Both the position numbers and the translations under genes were made by a program. A stretch of DNA of 64,000 bases from Puccinia triticina. Lineage: Eukaryota; Basidiomycota; Pucciniomycetes; Pucciniales; Pucciniaceae. The notes beneath the pieces were generated by a model. That model ran no database searches and had not been told where the DNA came from. It worked only from the letters and a program-made list of their open reading frames with translations. Of the stretch, positions 21,431 through 33,432 are shown piece by piece; within the stretch, counting starts at the first letter, position 1, and every line of letters starts with the position of its first letter. Location of the stretch: contig NC_070569.1 in the NCBI RefSeq assembly GCF_026914185.1, positions 5,332,001-5,396,000 of the forward strand, read 5' to 3'.

Positions 21431-21830
21431 CTAGAGTGAAACATAGCGGAGACGGCTTGGGGTAGGATTGTTTGCTGTTGCCTTTGTACTGTTCTTGTTC
21501 TTCTTATACCTTCCAAACAGTTGCAAGATGACTTGCACAATCAAATTCATGATATGTGTGACACAACAAATCCAATGTGCCTCACCCTTAAGGTGATGCC
21601 ACTCGCATTTGTTGATTTGCTCTATCATTGTCTGATTTTTTTGAGGCATTATTTGTCACAATTACACAGATCTGTGCAGCAAATGTACAGTCAATCCTAA
21701 AAAAAAGATACAACCAATCCAAAAAAGCGGGGAAGAGTAACTTGGGGTGCTTCAATTCTTGCCTTGTTCTGCACGCCAAATTTTCAATGATGAGACAGAC
21801 TATATCAGCCAGATATGCACCAGTATGACT
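21431..21830 (-). pseudogene. hAT transposase relic, frameshift in an A run
   Basis: The minus strand reads TGAYLADIVCLIIENLACRT, then AAQICVIVTNNASK, and after a one-base slip in an A run (about 21642-21648) continues MIEQINKCEWHHLKGEAHWI and CCVTHIMNLIVQVILQLFG. The order 'VTDNASNN' then 'IRCFxHILNLxVxxIL' is the core of hAT transposases around the second catalytic Asp and the insertion domain. Here the Asp of VTDNA is Asn and the conserved 'RCF.H' is changed. No terminal repeats were found around it. Confidence 0.6.
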
Positions 21831-22329
21831 TTGTTCTCATCTAACAAATTCAAGGGGCATTGAATCTAATTCAAAACCACTGGTACCACCGGTGTCACCT
21901 GCAACCAAGAGATATTATATCACGACTCCTAAGATATTGTATCCATTTGGCAACTTCCAAGTATCAACACCTAAGTACATTTCACCTTTGTGCTTCCATT
22001 TTGAAACAGTTCATTTCAAAAAAATGAAACAGTATCAAATGAAAAAGAGGACATTTCACAGAAAAACTAACCTCAAGTGGCTGCATCAACCCCTCCTGCA
22101 CCACAGTATACAGCATTGTGATATCTTTGATGTTTGCCCGCATGCAGGTAAATGTTTCATAACAACTGGGTGTATGATGGCCTGATGAGCGTCTTCACAG
22201 AGAGCCAAAAACGGGCAAGCTCCTACTGCATATATCACACAGAGATGAGGGACCTCTGGGATATTCAAGTTCAGCTGCAGCACAGTTGGATAAGGAGGGC
22301 ATAAAATCTTACATACCTTGTGCAGATCA

Positions 22330-23440
22330 ATTTCACATGTTGTAGAAGAAGAAATTGGTACCATTGCAAAAGTGTCCGCGCCACTCCTCTGCAAGATTAT
22401 CCAGGAGAACTCTGCTACGCAGCTCCGCCAACGTTGTAGGGCTCTGAGCGGGTTAAATAAAGTAAATCACGTAAAGTAATAAAGCTCTGCAAAAAGTAAA
22501 CTGTGAAATAAAGCTCCGCCGCACAAAGAAGATAACTCCGCCACAAAACTCCACAAAAAAACAGGAAAACAGCTGTAAAGCAAGCACAAACCTCTGCAAA
22601 GCACAACCGTAACACATAAAGCAAGTCTGCATTAATGTAAAACTCCACTCCACAATGTACGCAAAGTAAAAGAAGCACAAAAGTCTGCAAAGGAAAGTAA
22701 AACCGCAAAAGAGAGTCTGTGGGGAGTATGAGGCAGAATCATCCCTCCCCACCAGGAAAAATAAACTGTCACTAGACTACAGGTGACATCAGCCTAAGTC
22801 CAATGAGCTACCCACCAGCTGCACAGCTGGCCGCATGCACATCCCCCTGTAGGAAACAAAGGGGCCATTGTAGCCTGGTTGTGGTAGCACCAGAGCAGGA
22901 ACAAAGTCACAGTCATTGTTTCTTGATGTCACCTGATGTCTGGTGACAATTTACTTTTCCTGGTACCCCCAACGTGGTTTTATAGAGAAAAGAAAGAGAA
23001 CTAAAAGATATCCTCTGCCAGCCTCCCACCCATGCCATCCACCAGCTCTTTTCACACATGCACGCTTGTCCTCCACCAAGCGCTATGCACATGCACACAT
23101 TTCATCCACCAAGCTCCGCTCTCACGCTAACCCATTTTGTCTCCGCAGCTTGTCTTTGACCACCGTTGAACTCCTCTCCCTAGCTTCCACACCCCTGTCT
23201 AGCCTATGATGTCAGTATCTCACACGCCACCTCTGCCCCAGCTACGCCTGCCTTGGCTGCCACAGCTTCCCCCATTCACCACATCGGCTAGCCAGCCCGC
23301 GCTGGCCTGCTCAGTTCAAGTCTAGTTCCGCCGTCAAGCTCCGCGCGCCGCTGTCTTCAGTTGTGTGCTCCGCTCCACTCCGTTCCGCGTTGTCTGTGCT
23401 CCGCACCATTGGCTCTTTGCACTGATTGCTCCGTGGACAA
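22330..23440. repeat. Dispersed repeat family, copy 1 (CCACTCCTCTGCAA ... GCTCCGC-rich)
   Basis: The segment from TTTCACATGTTGTA and CCACTCCTCTGCAA through the GCTCCGC-rich part, and again GACCACCGTTGAACTCCTCT to GCCAGCCCGCGCTGGCCTGC, is similar to 50640-51080 and 53270-53910. Parts resemble a retroelement LTR region, but I found no coding core. It is about 1.1 kb here. Confidence 0.5.
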
Positions 23441-23564
23441 TTTGACACATGTGCCAGAATTGATCACCACACCGTTCCCAACACTCCCATGGTGTCTAGT
23501 TTTTGGATCTTATCTGCATCAATTTGTTTCTTAAGGCAACCAGATGCATGTTTGGAGAGTTTTG

Positions 23565-24362
23565 GGCCCCAATTATAAACGAAATTTCGAGTTTTATTTC
23601 GAAAGTATTTGAAAACAATTTTGAAACGAAAACAAAAACAAAATGAAAGATTTTTGATTTCAAAAATCTCTCAGGCAAGCTTCAAACAACAGGGTGCACA
23701 TATAAACATTTGTGCATCCCTGACCGAGTAGCCTGCCAGAGTGGGTAGGCAGGGGCAAGATATCTGTGACACGGGCCAGGACAGCTGGAATACAGCTCCA
23801 GGACCGGAGCTTGAACCGGATGCTCCGCTGGCCCGTGAGTACATACTACAATGTTCCTTGCTTGCCAAAGACCCCGGCAAGCAGGTCAAACTATGTACCG
23901 GCACCAGTTTGGACCAGTAGGTCCAACAAGTCCTTGGAGCGGCCTGTCCAAGCAGTTCTTGGACATGGCCATCACCAATTGGCCCATCTGCTCGGACAGG
24001 CAAGTCCAACCTCTTGTTGGACCGCCATATCCCAGAACTAGGTTGGCTAGAGGAGTCGTCGGACATGCCGGTCCGACTAGAATTGGTGGTATACATGTAC
24101 CCATTTGCAACCTCCGCCGACCCAGTACAGAAATTTGAATGGGGAGTAGTGGCCTGGCAACCATACAGGCGTACTGCCATTTCAAAAGTTTAATTCCTCA
24201 AATGTTGGATTTCTGAAATCTCAAACACCCCTCCTGGGTGTGTTTGAAGAGTTTTGAGATTATTTTGAAATGAAAAGAAGTCAAAACAAAGTTGGTTTTG
24301 ATTTCAAAACGATTTCAAAATAATCTCAAAATAATCTCAAAATAGCGTTTATAATTGGGGCC
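23565..24362. mobile_element. TIR element with GGCCCCAATTATAAACG ends, TTG flanks
   Basis: The left end GGCCCCAATTATAAACG (23565) is exactly complementary to the right end CGTTTATAATTGGGGCC (ending 24362); TTG flanks both sides. Next to each end are AT-rich subterminal blocks of TTTCGAAA/TTTGAAATC words in inverted arrangement. The 798-bp element holds no transposase. The same right end is seen at 4947-4963. Confidence 0.7.
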
Positions 24363-25327
24363 TTGATGTTGATGAATTGTATATTGGTCAATTGATTTTG
24401 ATTCTGCGTCTGGAAAATTAATTGGAATTACTAAGTACTAAGCATAGGCAGGTCATTGGCCATTCAGGAAGCTTATGTTTTACGCAGGTAGGCTATCATC
24501 TTGCGGCCGTTTTTTTTTTTCCAGTAGCTTGGACAATAGTGGTGGTTTGAAAGATCCACAGGCTGAACTTGATTTATTTTGATGGACCTTGCGTGCTTTT
24601 TCTAGATATGCAAAGATGGAAGGTAGGTCAATTATCAGACTAGTCTACAAAAATGGAGTGAATAAGATAAAAGTAAACTTACAAAGCTCTTCTTCATTGT
24701 GAATTTTGGATGCCTTTGAATTCTGAGTGCTTGTGCTATCAAGGTTGGTGTCTAAAGTTTTCCCATTGGAATATGCAAGTTGAATGACCTCTGAGTGAAT
24801 TGATAGGTTGAAGGCGACTTGATCATGGTGCCTGTGAACACTGTTTAGATCTGTGGGTATAGGTCTTGGTGCTGATGTCAGAGGAAGAAGGTGATGAAGG
24901 TGGTCAGCACTTCTTCCTGCTGCAGTGCTACCAGCCATGGTGGTGGTGACTGTGCTAGATGGTTAAGCTGGGTGGTCGGGAATTAGAGAGGACAACATTT
25001 ATACCCTCTGCCCCTGCTGCAGGCCCCTGGTTTTAGGCAGGTACCCGCCTCAAATTCCAGGATTCTGGAGACCAGAACCCGTGGGCAGGTACCCACCCAC
25101 AGGTGCCAGGTACCTGCTGACGGGTAGTAGGTACCAGATGAAATCTCTAATTGATATCCTGGCTGGAACAAGCCCCCTCTCAAATCAACCACCCCACCCC
25201 ACCTACATTCTTTTTGCTTGTTCATTGGAGAACTGGTTATGAGCCGTAGCCCGGGCTCTCATATGTGCATAGCTTGAAAGTACCCATATTCTCAAGGTTT
25301 GAGAGGCTTGAGATCCTGACTGTCTCC
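24363..25327. other. No certain gene; GGTACC-rich minisatellite at about 25030-25130
   Basis: One minus-strand frame (24645-24938) starts with ATG and ends near a GTAAGT, but I could not extend it into a second exon without a stop. The 25030-25130 stretch repeats GCAGGTACCC/GGGTACC words. Confidence 0.35.
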
Positions 25328-25439
25328 CACTGTGAAAAAAATTCAAGAAACTGCTGCCAGTTGACATACAATATTACAAAGGTACCTTTGTAATGTTGCA
25401 TGTAAACTTGCATCAGTTTCTTGAGTTTTTTTTACAGTG
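25328..25439. mobile_element. 112-bp hairpin MITE (CACTGT ... ACAGTG)
   Basis: CACTGTGAAAAAAATTCAAG followed by AAACTG pairs with CAGTTTCTTGAGTTTTTTTT then ACAGTG. The centre AATATTACAAAGGTACCTTT continues the dyad. The unit folds nearly end to end. The target duplication is unclear. Confidence 0.65.
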
Positions 25440-26300
25440 TCCCCATCCTGCAATCTACCATCTTATGATCCAGAACCCCAGAACCCAAAACCTCCTGCAC
25501 CCTGTATCATTTGTAGCTTAAATTTATATGGTTCACCAATGTGATAGGCCAATCACCCTGGGCAAATTGGTGTCATGAGAATTATACAGGTTATGTGGTC
25601 CTGTACGCCTGTCAGGTCATGGAAGTCCTGTCAGGTGTACATGAAAATCTTTCCAGATCCTGACATGCAGTTCACACTTTCAACATGTCACATGCACAGT
25701 GACTGTGCAGAGGGTTTCACAGACCTGTCCACCTCACCTTGCATACACAGCCAGTCCTGCAAATGGTGTGTCACACAGGGCGCATGATTTTTTTTATGTA
25801 ACATGCAGGGCCATTCAACCTTTATGGCTGTCATGACCCCGATTTGCCTGGGGTGAATAGGCTTTCTCCAAGACAAACTTTTGTTTAAGTTATTTGTTTG
25901 AATGTTGAGCTTGGGAAAATATTTGTACCAATGAGGCAAACAAACTAGAGCCTAGAACTAGAAATGGATTCAAGGATTCAGGCCAGTCCCTACTATTTGT
26001 TTAAAAGATGTCAAATTCCATAAAATTCTAGCAGCAAACATCTTGTGCACCCTTTTGTCTCTGTCAATCTGCTTAATTATGACTAGGGTTCAAGGGCGGC
26101 TCCGCCGCCCCGTGACCATTACTTCCATGTCAATTGCACCCTTTATGTAAAAAGTTCCGCTATACTCGCATATCATTACGGGAACAGTTCTACAAGAGTT
26201 GAAGCAACTCGCGGCGAAAAACTGACAAAGAAGAGTTGGTATGATCTAAGTTGGGGCAGCGCGATGGTAGATTGTAGCAATGGGGGCGTGGGCAATGTGA
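25440..26300. other. No gene seen
   Basis: Short scattered frames only; no repeat boundary or motif that I can name. Confidence 0.3.
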
Positions 26301-27704
26301 AATAACTGAATCCACAAAGGTAAAAGCTTAACGGTTGAAACATAGAGACAATCAAATATCAATGAAGGAGGAAGGTTGAGCAGCTGGTAACATATTAACT
26401 CAATTTGAGGCACCGGGACTGTAGATTGTACTGATGAGGAGCTTGGAAGTTGTGAAATAGCTCAATGGAGTCGACCTGCGAGAGTAGGATGATAGGGATA
26501 CATATGGGTCAATTTGCCTGGAAATGTGTTGTACAGAAATATCTCACAACAACGTGTATGGTGCGTCCGATTTCCCCAGCAATGTATCCATAGAAAAGAA
26601 CCACATTCCTAATGAGTAGGCCACTCTTAATGCCGGGGTCGACACGGGGCCCAAAGTGTAATATGAAGCGAGGGCCATGCTGCATTGTGGAAAGAGTATC
26701 AGCAAAGAAGATTATGCCTGTAGGTAATTATTTCGTTGTCTCACAGGGCCAGTAGCCGGCGGAAAAGCTTGGATCTTGTTTCCTATATTGTCAATGCACA
26801 AGCGGCCGGCAATGCTTGGGCGGACATAGGTTGAGTAGAGGGCATCAGGAGTAATAGCCCAGCAATCAACCTCCACAATTATTTCCGCAAAAAATGAAGT
26901 TTTGGTAATAGATGTTAAGTTGAGGGTGCCATTGAAAGAAAGCCAGGAGCTCCCAAAAATAGGATTCTCGCTGGATCGGCGAAGGAGAATTTTTTGAGAG
27001 GATCACATATGTGTGAAGACGGCATTGAAGATATAGGTCCTGCTGGGGAATAAAGATAGGTAATGAAATCATCTTGGGTAGGGATGTGTTGTAGTTGGGA
27101 AAGTGGTATGGAAGCGCTGACTGTTGGGGAAGCCGTCTGGTCAACGTGGATGAAGATAATACGTTGTGGCATGAGTATCGGCCATTTTATGGATGTTTGA
27201 GCAGTAAAAATTTGCCGTGGGGAGTGGTCTGTTGTGGGCAATGAATACCTCAACAGTCCCATAAAAGACAAAGTCAATGTGGGCCGCTAGCGAAAGGGGG
27301 AAAAGGAAAAAATGTAGGGCGCACACTGTCTCATCTTCCCGGGTTTTGCAACCGTCCTCAAAATGGCGATACACGGAGGAACTTGGTATCCCGGGACACG
27401 CTCTCAGTATCCCGGAATTGTCGATATAGGAGGAAATTAGTCATTTGCAGCAGGCAACGATACGGCCGAGAGCGGCATATGAGTACACAAGGTGCCGAAG
27501 TTGGCATAACAATGAATGAAGCAAGGACCAATAGCGGCGGATACAGGAATAGATAAGGCCGAGGGTCTTACCTTTATAAGCGGAATGCAAGGAGCGACTT
27601 CCTGAGCCGGAAGGCTTCACAACCGGAAATAGGAGGGAAAGATAAAAAAAGCGTTGATGAGATGAGGATTTGGGCCACAGTATAAAAGGACACGGCTTGT
27701 ACAC
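26300..27704 (-). pseudogene. Possible decayed minus-strand gene, unrecognised
   Basis: Several overlapping minus-strand blocks have coding-like sequence in changing frames (for example HIDFVFYGTVEVFIAHNRPL at about 27245-27300, then FAEIIVEVDCWAITPDA near 26850-26890). No single frame or set of introns links them, and I recognise no domain. They may be remnants of one gene broken by indels, or chance frames. Confidence 0.2.
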
Positions 27705-27798
27705 AATTTAAGGTCATCGCTTGGCTCCTGCTCGGCGCCAATTGCTTAAGGAGCCAAGCGATCCAGGACAATCGAGACCTGTAGTTAATTGGAAAGTT

Positions 27799-27817
27799 GG
27801 GGGGGGGGGGGGGGGGG
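27799..27817. repeat. Homopolymer of 19 G
   Basis: Uninterrupted G run in non-coding sequence, shortly upstream of an A/T-rich stretch. Confidence 0.9.
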
Positions 27818-28516
27818 CGAGATGCTGCCAATTTTTTTTTGGTGGGCGCGTCGGTCCGCTTAATGTTAAACCGTTAATTGTCAAGTTTATTTTCACTTGA
27901 TTGGGCAGATGTAAACCCACAGTTCACTCCGTGTTTAACTTTCACCTTGGATGCTCTTAGGAATTTTATCATGGAAAAGCACAGTTAAAGTGAGAAAATT
28001 TCAATCTTGAAAACTACATTCACCATATTTGAATCCATTCGTGTACATGGTGATACAAGAAAAAAAATGATAACACACTGTGGCAAGTTCTAACATGTGA
28101 TTCAATTTGGGATCAATAGTTAGGAAAAAGCAGCATTGACATTCTTGCAAGCTCAAATTTTGCGAGAAACTTTGTTAATTTCTCCCCCGGTGCACGGGTT
28201 ACCGTAGACAGAGAGAACGTGTCGAAGAGTTTTGCCTGGGCTTGTATGTAATTTTAGCATGACACAGACACACATTGTTTAGTGGCTCACGTTTTCAATT
28301 TTACATTACAATAAATAAATATCCGAGCTTTTTCAATGCTGCTAGATGTGTTCAAGGTACCCCAACAATGATTGGTTGTGAACCAAAACATATTTCTTAG
28401 TTTAAATTATCGTCTTCATGTTAGCCAGTGAGGATTTCTGGCTGATAGATTCACTATGATACAATTAAAGGCTCATCTAGAGCCGGTTTTTATCTAGTCA
28501 ATCAACAAGGCATACA
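27818..28516. other. No gene seen
   Basis: AT-rich sequence without long frames; probably the 3' flank of the minus-strand gene at 28517-29935. Confidence 0.35.
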
Positions 28517-29935
28517 TTATTCCAAGATTTCAAGATTTTCCACCTCTTCCGAGATCAGTTCTAATTGAGATTTCATCCTTTGATGCGCCTCAATGCGATT
28601 TTGTTGATGCTTCCAAATCTTCTGGAAGCATTCATTTTCTTCCTGGAGAGTTATGCCTTTCTTTCGGGGCTGGCAACCAACGACGATTGATCGGTTGATT
28701 GATTTGTTTTTAAGCTTCTTTCGGGCCTGTGATAGATAGCTGGCCTTTGACGTTGAGGTTCCAGATGCTTCGTGTGGCTCGTTGTGTCGATGTAAAAAAC
28801 GAAGCGCTTGCGAGGCAGATGAGAACGAAGGACCGCTCATCAACTCGTTTTCGTAGAAAATCTCTTCCTCCGGTGGGCAAAAATCGAGCCGTTGGCATAT
28901 GGAGCTGGGTAAATCCCCCAAACTTGGTTCAACGAGAACGATTCTCTCGAGATAATAGGCTTGTTCATCGATGTCGATTGACGGGGGATTCGGTGGGTCA
29001 CTTTCATTCGAGGTGGAAAAGGTATGTGACGAAGGGTTTTTGACTGGAGGCGCATTATTTGGCAGATTCAATTCAAACTTTTGCGCGGCAGTTACAGCCT
29101 CAGGCCTCGCTTTGAACATGTTTGTCAGACTCCTCTTCCGCGTAGATCTCGCTGGGAGGGATGCTAAAGGGGGATTATCATTCTAATTGTAGCGTATGTC
29201 AGCTTTTGAGAAAGAAATGAATGTATCTTCGCGATGAATAATATTCGCACCTTGACTGGAAGCTTGACGTCACAAGGGAAGCATGGAAGACAAGCATCCG
29301 CCCGAACACCAATATCGGCAGCTATGGGCTGTTCAGGAAAGCAAAATCAGAAAATCAGAGCGCAATCTTCATATCAATGCACAAATATCAGCTTACCATC
29401 GATAGTTTGGAACTCTGTGAAGGCAGAATTTGGGTATCATCGATCTCTTCGTCAGAATAAAACCCAGACATTTCGAAGGCTGGACTTTCTTGATAAAACA
29501 CAGCATCTTTTTTTGGGTCATACTGGACAAAAATCAATGTTTGAGTTAAGTTTTCTGGTGCTCTCAGATTTCTGTCCGGGAATGAATTGTAACGCACGAC
29601 AGATATGTGATGCTGATTGATTTGATCCAGATAATCGCCCTGAGAATTTTCCTGTGCAGAGAGCGGCAAAAGCATCAGCAAATATCTCGGCCTTTTGTTG
29701 AACTTGAAGTAACGCACTCTTCGTAAGGGCCGCTCGCTTCCGAGGGAAAAGATGCAAGGGATAGGTGACATTGAAAAGGTTTCCATCTTCAGTTTTTTTG
29801 CGTGCGTCGCCAGAGATGAATCGCGAGCGGAATACGGAGTAGGGCCTTGATGGACTGGTGCAGTTGGTAGAAGTGCGTGAGGTTTTGGGACAGACTGCTG
29901 TTGATAAGCTCGAAAGTTCAACGATGGGTCGGCTG
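28517..29935 (-). CDS. Multi-exon hypothetical protein with C-terminal coiled coil (5' end unresolved)
   Basis: Minus-strand exons 29935-29718, 29651-29598, 29522-29397, 29328-29251 and 29182-28517 join in frame with GTGCGT/CAG, GTGCGT/CAG, GTAAGC/CAG and GTGCGA/TAG borders. The last exon has 222 codons. No stop interrupts the set, so it looks intact. The order is a Pro/Ser/Gln-rich N-terminus; an acidic short block (SGFYSDEEIDD); a Cys-containing exon (ADACLPCFPCDVKLPVK); a basic stretch (RSTRKRSL); and a charged, probably coiled, C-terminus (QEENECFQKIWKHQQNRIEA, then ELISEEVENLEILE). I do not recognise the family. The start codon lies upstream in an exon I could not place; ATG at 29117-29119 is a fallback start. 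Confidence 0.55.
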
Positions 29936-30890
29936 CTGAGGCCGGCGTGAAGAATCAAGAAACTGCAGTGGTGAGGCACAACAATGAGGTGTAGGCCAAC
30001 CTGAGTTGATAAGGGTAGGTATATGTACTCCAGATGCAACCAGCCGGAATGTAAGGAGAGGTCGAGAATAGTGAAAGATTGCACCTGGAAACGGATTACC
30101 CTCGAAGCGAGCAATGTACGTGAATTGGATCTGGAAGTCAGCCGTTTAATTCTGATGAGTCTAAGTGTCTCAAGTCGCGTTCATCCTGTTAGCCCGTTCT
30201 CGAATTTACCCCATCAACAAGCTCCATGGTTCGTAGGGTGTCTACCAGCAAGCAAGTAATCACTAACACGCGGTCAGGCGTGCAATGATGGGCCCAAGCA
30301 TCTCGACCGGATCATTTGCCCCTAGCACACTACTCCATAGTATAAAAAAGACAGACCAAGTATCACATTAACAGGGCGGACTCAATTCAAATCGGACTCC
30401 GCGAAAGGGAGCTGTGTCTGGCGGAACCTGACAGACATGTACTTACACAGTTTACGTGGAATTTGGAAGATGACTAGAGGACTAGAGTTGTGAGTGGATC
30501 CGGGTTCCTGGCAAATATTGAGTTATGTATGCATGAGTAGTCGCTGTCTTGAGCAAAAGTTTGCATAACAATTGTAACGGATTTAGAGCCTTTCAAGTCC
30601 AGCAAATGGTGAGTCGGTAGCAGGATACGGGAATGCTGATCCCTGGGACCTACTACCTCAGAGACCCTGGAAAACATAATTGCAATGGTATTTCCATTAA
30701 TTGGCAACATTCACTCAAATTGATTACTTGTTTGATCATATATGACTCACTGGTACTATGCAGTGCAGGTCATCAATTTACTCATCAAAAGAACTCCTGG
30801 GCTTCTTGATTTGGAACATGAGGGACCACTAAAATAGCAGGGAAGCAAGACTGATACTCAAAGCTCAAAGCTCTATGGAAGCTAACTCAA
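29936..30890. other. 5' flank of the hypothetical gene; no further gene seen
   Basis: The missing first exon of the minus-strand gene should lie in the first few hundred bases. Beyond that only short frames are present. Confidence 0.3.
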
Positions 30891-30892
30891 GA

Positions 30893-31470
30893 CAAGTCCC
30901 CCTGGTGAGGCTTGCTGTGGCTGGTGGCAAAGGGAGGTAAATGTGTATTATCACAAATTTTAAGCAGAAGCACAAAGTTCATTTAACTTGGTGTTTTTCA
31001 GATTATTTATACCCCCCAGCCTCTTCAAAGGTCTTCCCCACGTGTACCTTATGCTAGCTCAGAATCCCTGCAATTTGGCATACTCAGATTTTCTCTATCA
31101 CTATCCATTGAAATTTAATAATCTTTTCAAAAATTGAAGAATGTGCAAGCACTCATAAACAAAATTGAGACTTGTAAGTGCTATTACACAAGCTAACATG
31201 ATGAAAGCATCATCTCTGAACTTGACAAGAGCCCCCAAAAGATGGTCTTGATTGTGATCAAAGAGAAGAGCCCACTTTTTCCTCCCTCAGAAAGAACCAG
31301 AACAAACTAATTCAACACTCATCTCCCAATTTATCCTATCTAACTAGTTACAGTAAAATTGGCTTGTCAACAAACTAGTAGTAGTCTAACTCTGACAGAT
31401 AGTCTAATTGTAAGATTTTCTTCTGATATGTTTTCCTGTTATCCCTTGACAAGTTAACCTCTTTCTTAAC
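30893..31470. repeat. Degenerate relative of the ACAAGTCC MITE family
   Basis: Starts CTAACTCAAGACAAGTCCCC and keeps similarity to 57114-57500 (CTGTGGCTGGTGGC, GCACAAAGTTCATTTAACTT, CTACTCAGATTTTTTCTATC-like words). I could not define its right end or a target duplication. Confidence 0.45.
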
Positions 31471-31612
31471 AGATTTTCCTAATACATTCACTGACAAATT
31501 ACCACCAAAGTTAGAGATGGCCAACGGGTGCCCGTTGGGTGGTACCCGGCACTGCTTGACGGGTACCCGTCACTGCTCCCCAGTACCCGTCCGTGTGTGC
31601 CATGTACGGGTC

Positions 31613-32370
31613 CGAACTTAGTCATTCCCTCTTCTGAGGGGCGGGCAGGGGCCCCTCGCGCGAAGCGCGAGCCTCCGAAGGAGGGACTTGGGACTAAGCG
31701 GCGAAATTTGGTGTGAGTCCTGAGTACAGCTTTCACCCATTTGGCTGGTGTGAAAGTTTGGCACCACTTTTCTATAGCATCCTGGTGGCCAAATGGGCCG
31801 CCCAGGTGCCAAATTGAAGGTCTGCATCTGGCCTTCAAGACTACATAGGCCACATGTTGATGCCTTGAATGGCCTTAAAGCTACAAGGATGTAAAGTCAT
31901 GGAATCATGATTCCAGGATTGATCTTACACCATACTATTGGATAAGTACATGAAAGTTTCAATTACTTCTAATAAGTACATGAAGTATGTATATTGTTTG
32001 AATTGAACATTGAACTACATTCGGTATTCAGGCCACACATAAAATGTGTACAGGAGTTGAACAAAAAAACGCTCTGCTCGCTGGGACAAGCTTGGCATGG
32101 TTTTTGAAAGCATGTCCAGCAGCTCTACAAGGGGCTTGATGGATGGTGGATGGCTGGCTGCCTGCGCAAGAAGCTAGGCTTCAAGGCCATGCCACTCATG
32201 GGCCTATCCCAGCAGTGATTGATGTGTAACAAAGGATTTAATGAAATTAGGGGGTTGGCCGAGCCTCAGGCCCGTCAGGATTCACGCCAAACCTCGCCGC
32301 TTGGGGGCAAGCCTCTCTGTGAGACAGAGACCCTGCAGGGCCCTCCTCCAGAGAGGCTTTGTTAAGCTCG
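31613..32370. mobile_element. Non-autonomous MULE-like MITE, copy A, 9-bp TSD GTACGGGTC
   Basis: Left end CGAACTTAGTCATTCCCTC and right end GAGAGGCTTTGTTAAGCTCG are imperfect inverted repeats. GTACGGGTC directly flanks both sides (31604-31612 and 32371-32379). No coding capacity. Same family as 32804-33432 and 57114-57651 by termini. Confidence 0.7.
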
Positions 32371-32444
32371 GTACGGGTCTGGGTATGGGATTTTGGCTGA
32401 AAAACCACAGGGTACCCGTGTCCCAGACGGGTACCCATCATTGT

Positions 32445-32803
32445 CAGCTTGATGGCCGGCCATCAACATCCACATCCCACTTGATGGCTGGTCATTGAGT
32501 GGGGTGCAGATGGCCGGTCATTGAGTGGGGTACACACCGCTCTCAACGGCCGGTCATGATCAAGCGGAGTACACACCCCGCTTGACAACCGGACATCGAG
32601 GAGAGTATGTACACACCCCGCTTGATGACCGGACATTGAGCGGGATACACATCCCACTCAATGAACGGCCGTCAAGCAAGGTACACACCCCGCTCCAGTC
32701 ATTGAGTGGGGTACACACCCTCAATGGCCATCAAGTGGGGCGCACACTCCACCCAGTGACCACCCATTGAGTGGGATGTGCACTCAATGACCGGCCAACG
32801 AGT
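32445..32803. repeat. Palindromic satellite, left block (GATGGCCGGTCATTGAGTGG)
   Basis: Imperfect units of 35-45 bp alternate TTGATGACCGGACATTGAGC and GGGGTACACACCCCGCTCAA in both orientations. It ends where the 9-bp-TSD MITE at 32804 inserted. Confidence 0.75.
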
Positions 32804-33432
32804 CAAACTTAACACAAGTCCCTCCTTGTGCTCGCAGGGCGCGAGCACCCTCCTGCTTGCGGGAGGGACTTGTGCCTAATGTCCGACATTTGGCCTGAGG
32901 CTGCCCAGCCAAATGGCCAAAAAATCCTTCTAATCCACATATCACCACATACCCCTCAGATTTCTTCACAGCCTCCAGCACCATTAGAATCAGCTCCTTC
33001 TTGTACATTTTACCATGTATCCCATCAAAGTGGTATCCTCATCCCTTGGAAGTAATTGTGATGTAAAAAAACTGCCTTGGGAGGTCTGGTGAGCCAAAAT
33101 CGTGAGAAACTGTCCAATCTTGACCAGCAAGTAGCAGGATGGGTCCAACACATTGCTCAGAAACAGCCCTGGCAAGAATGGCTGCTGAGCAGCCAATTTT
33201 TGTTGAGAATACTTGAAAAAATATGTACAAGATAGCTGAGATCAAGGGCTACAACATGGTCAGCTGGTACTTGGAGTAAAACTGTAGAGCTAATCATAAA
33301 ATAAATGTAAATACAAAATTGCTCATTTTCTTCAAAAAACCTTGTCAGCCTCAGGCCAAGAATCCAACTTTAGTCCTAAGCCTCTCCTTTGGAGACGCTT
33401 TGCGCCTCCTTGGAGAGGCTTATTTAAGCTCA
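32804..33432. mobile_element. Non-autonomous MULE-like MITE, copy B, 9-bp TSD CCAAC[G/A]AGT, inside satellite
   Basis: Begins CAAACTTAACACAAGTCCC and ends GAGAGGCTTATTTAAGCTCA. The left flank is CCAACGAGT (32795-32803), the right flank CCAACAAGT (33433-33441); they differ only by a CpG to CpA change. The element splits the palindromic satellite into two blocks. No coding frame. Confidence 0.75.

Noticed and set aside
24645..24938. Minus-strand ATG frame of 97 codons ending near GTAAGT
   Set aside because: Splicing at that donor to the nearest acceptor creates an immediate stop; no motif; composition not clearly coding.
29598..29921. CAF-1 large-subunit-like reading of KFNKRP within 29598-29717
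   Set aside because: The residues lie in a probable intron (GTGCGT...GCACAG), so the resemblance is not part of the protein.
29388..30114. Long second minus-strand frame (29518-30114)
   Set aside because: It overlaps the exons of the better-supported gene in another frame and lacks its splice logic.
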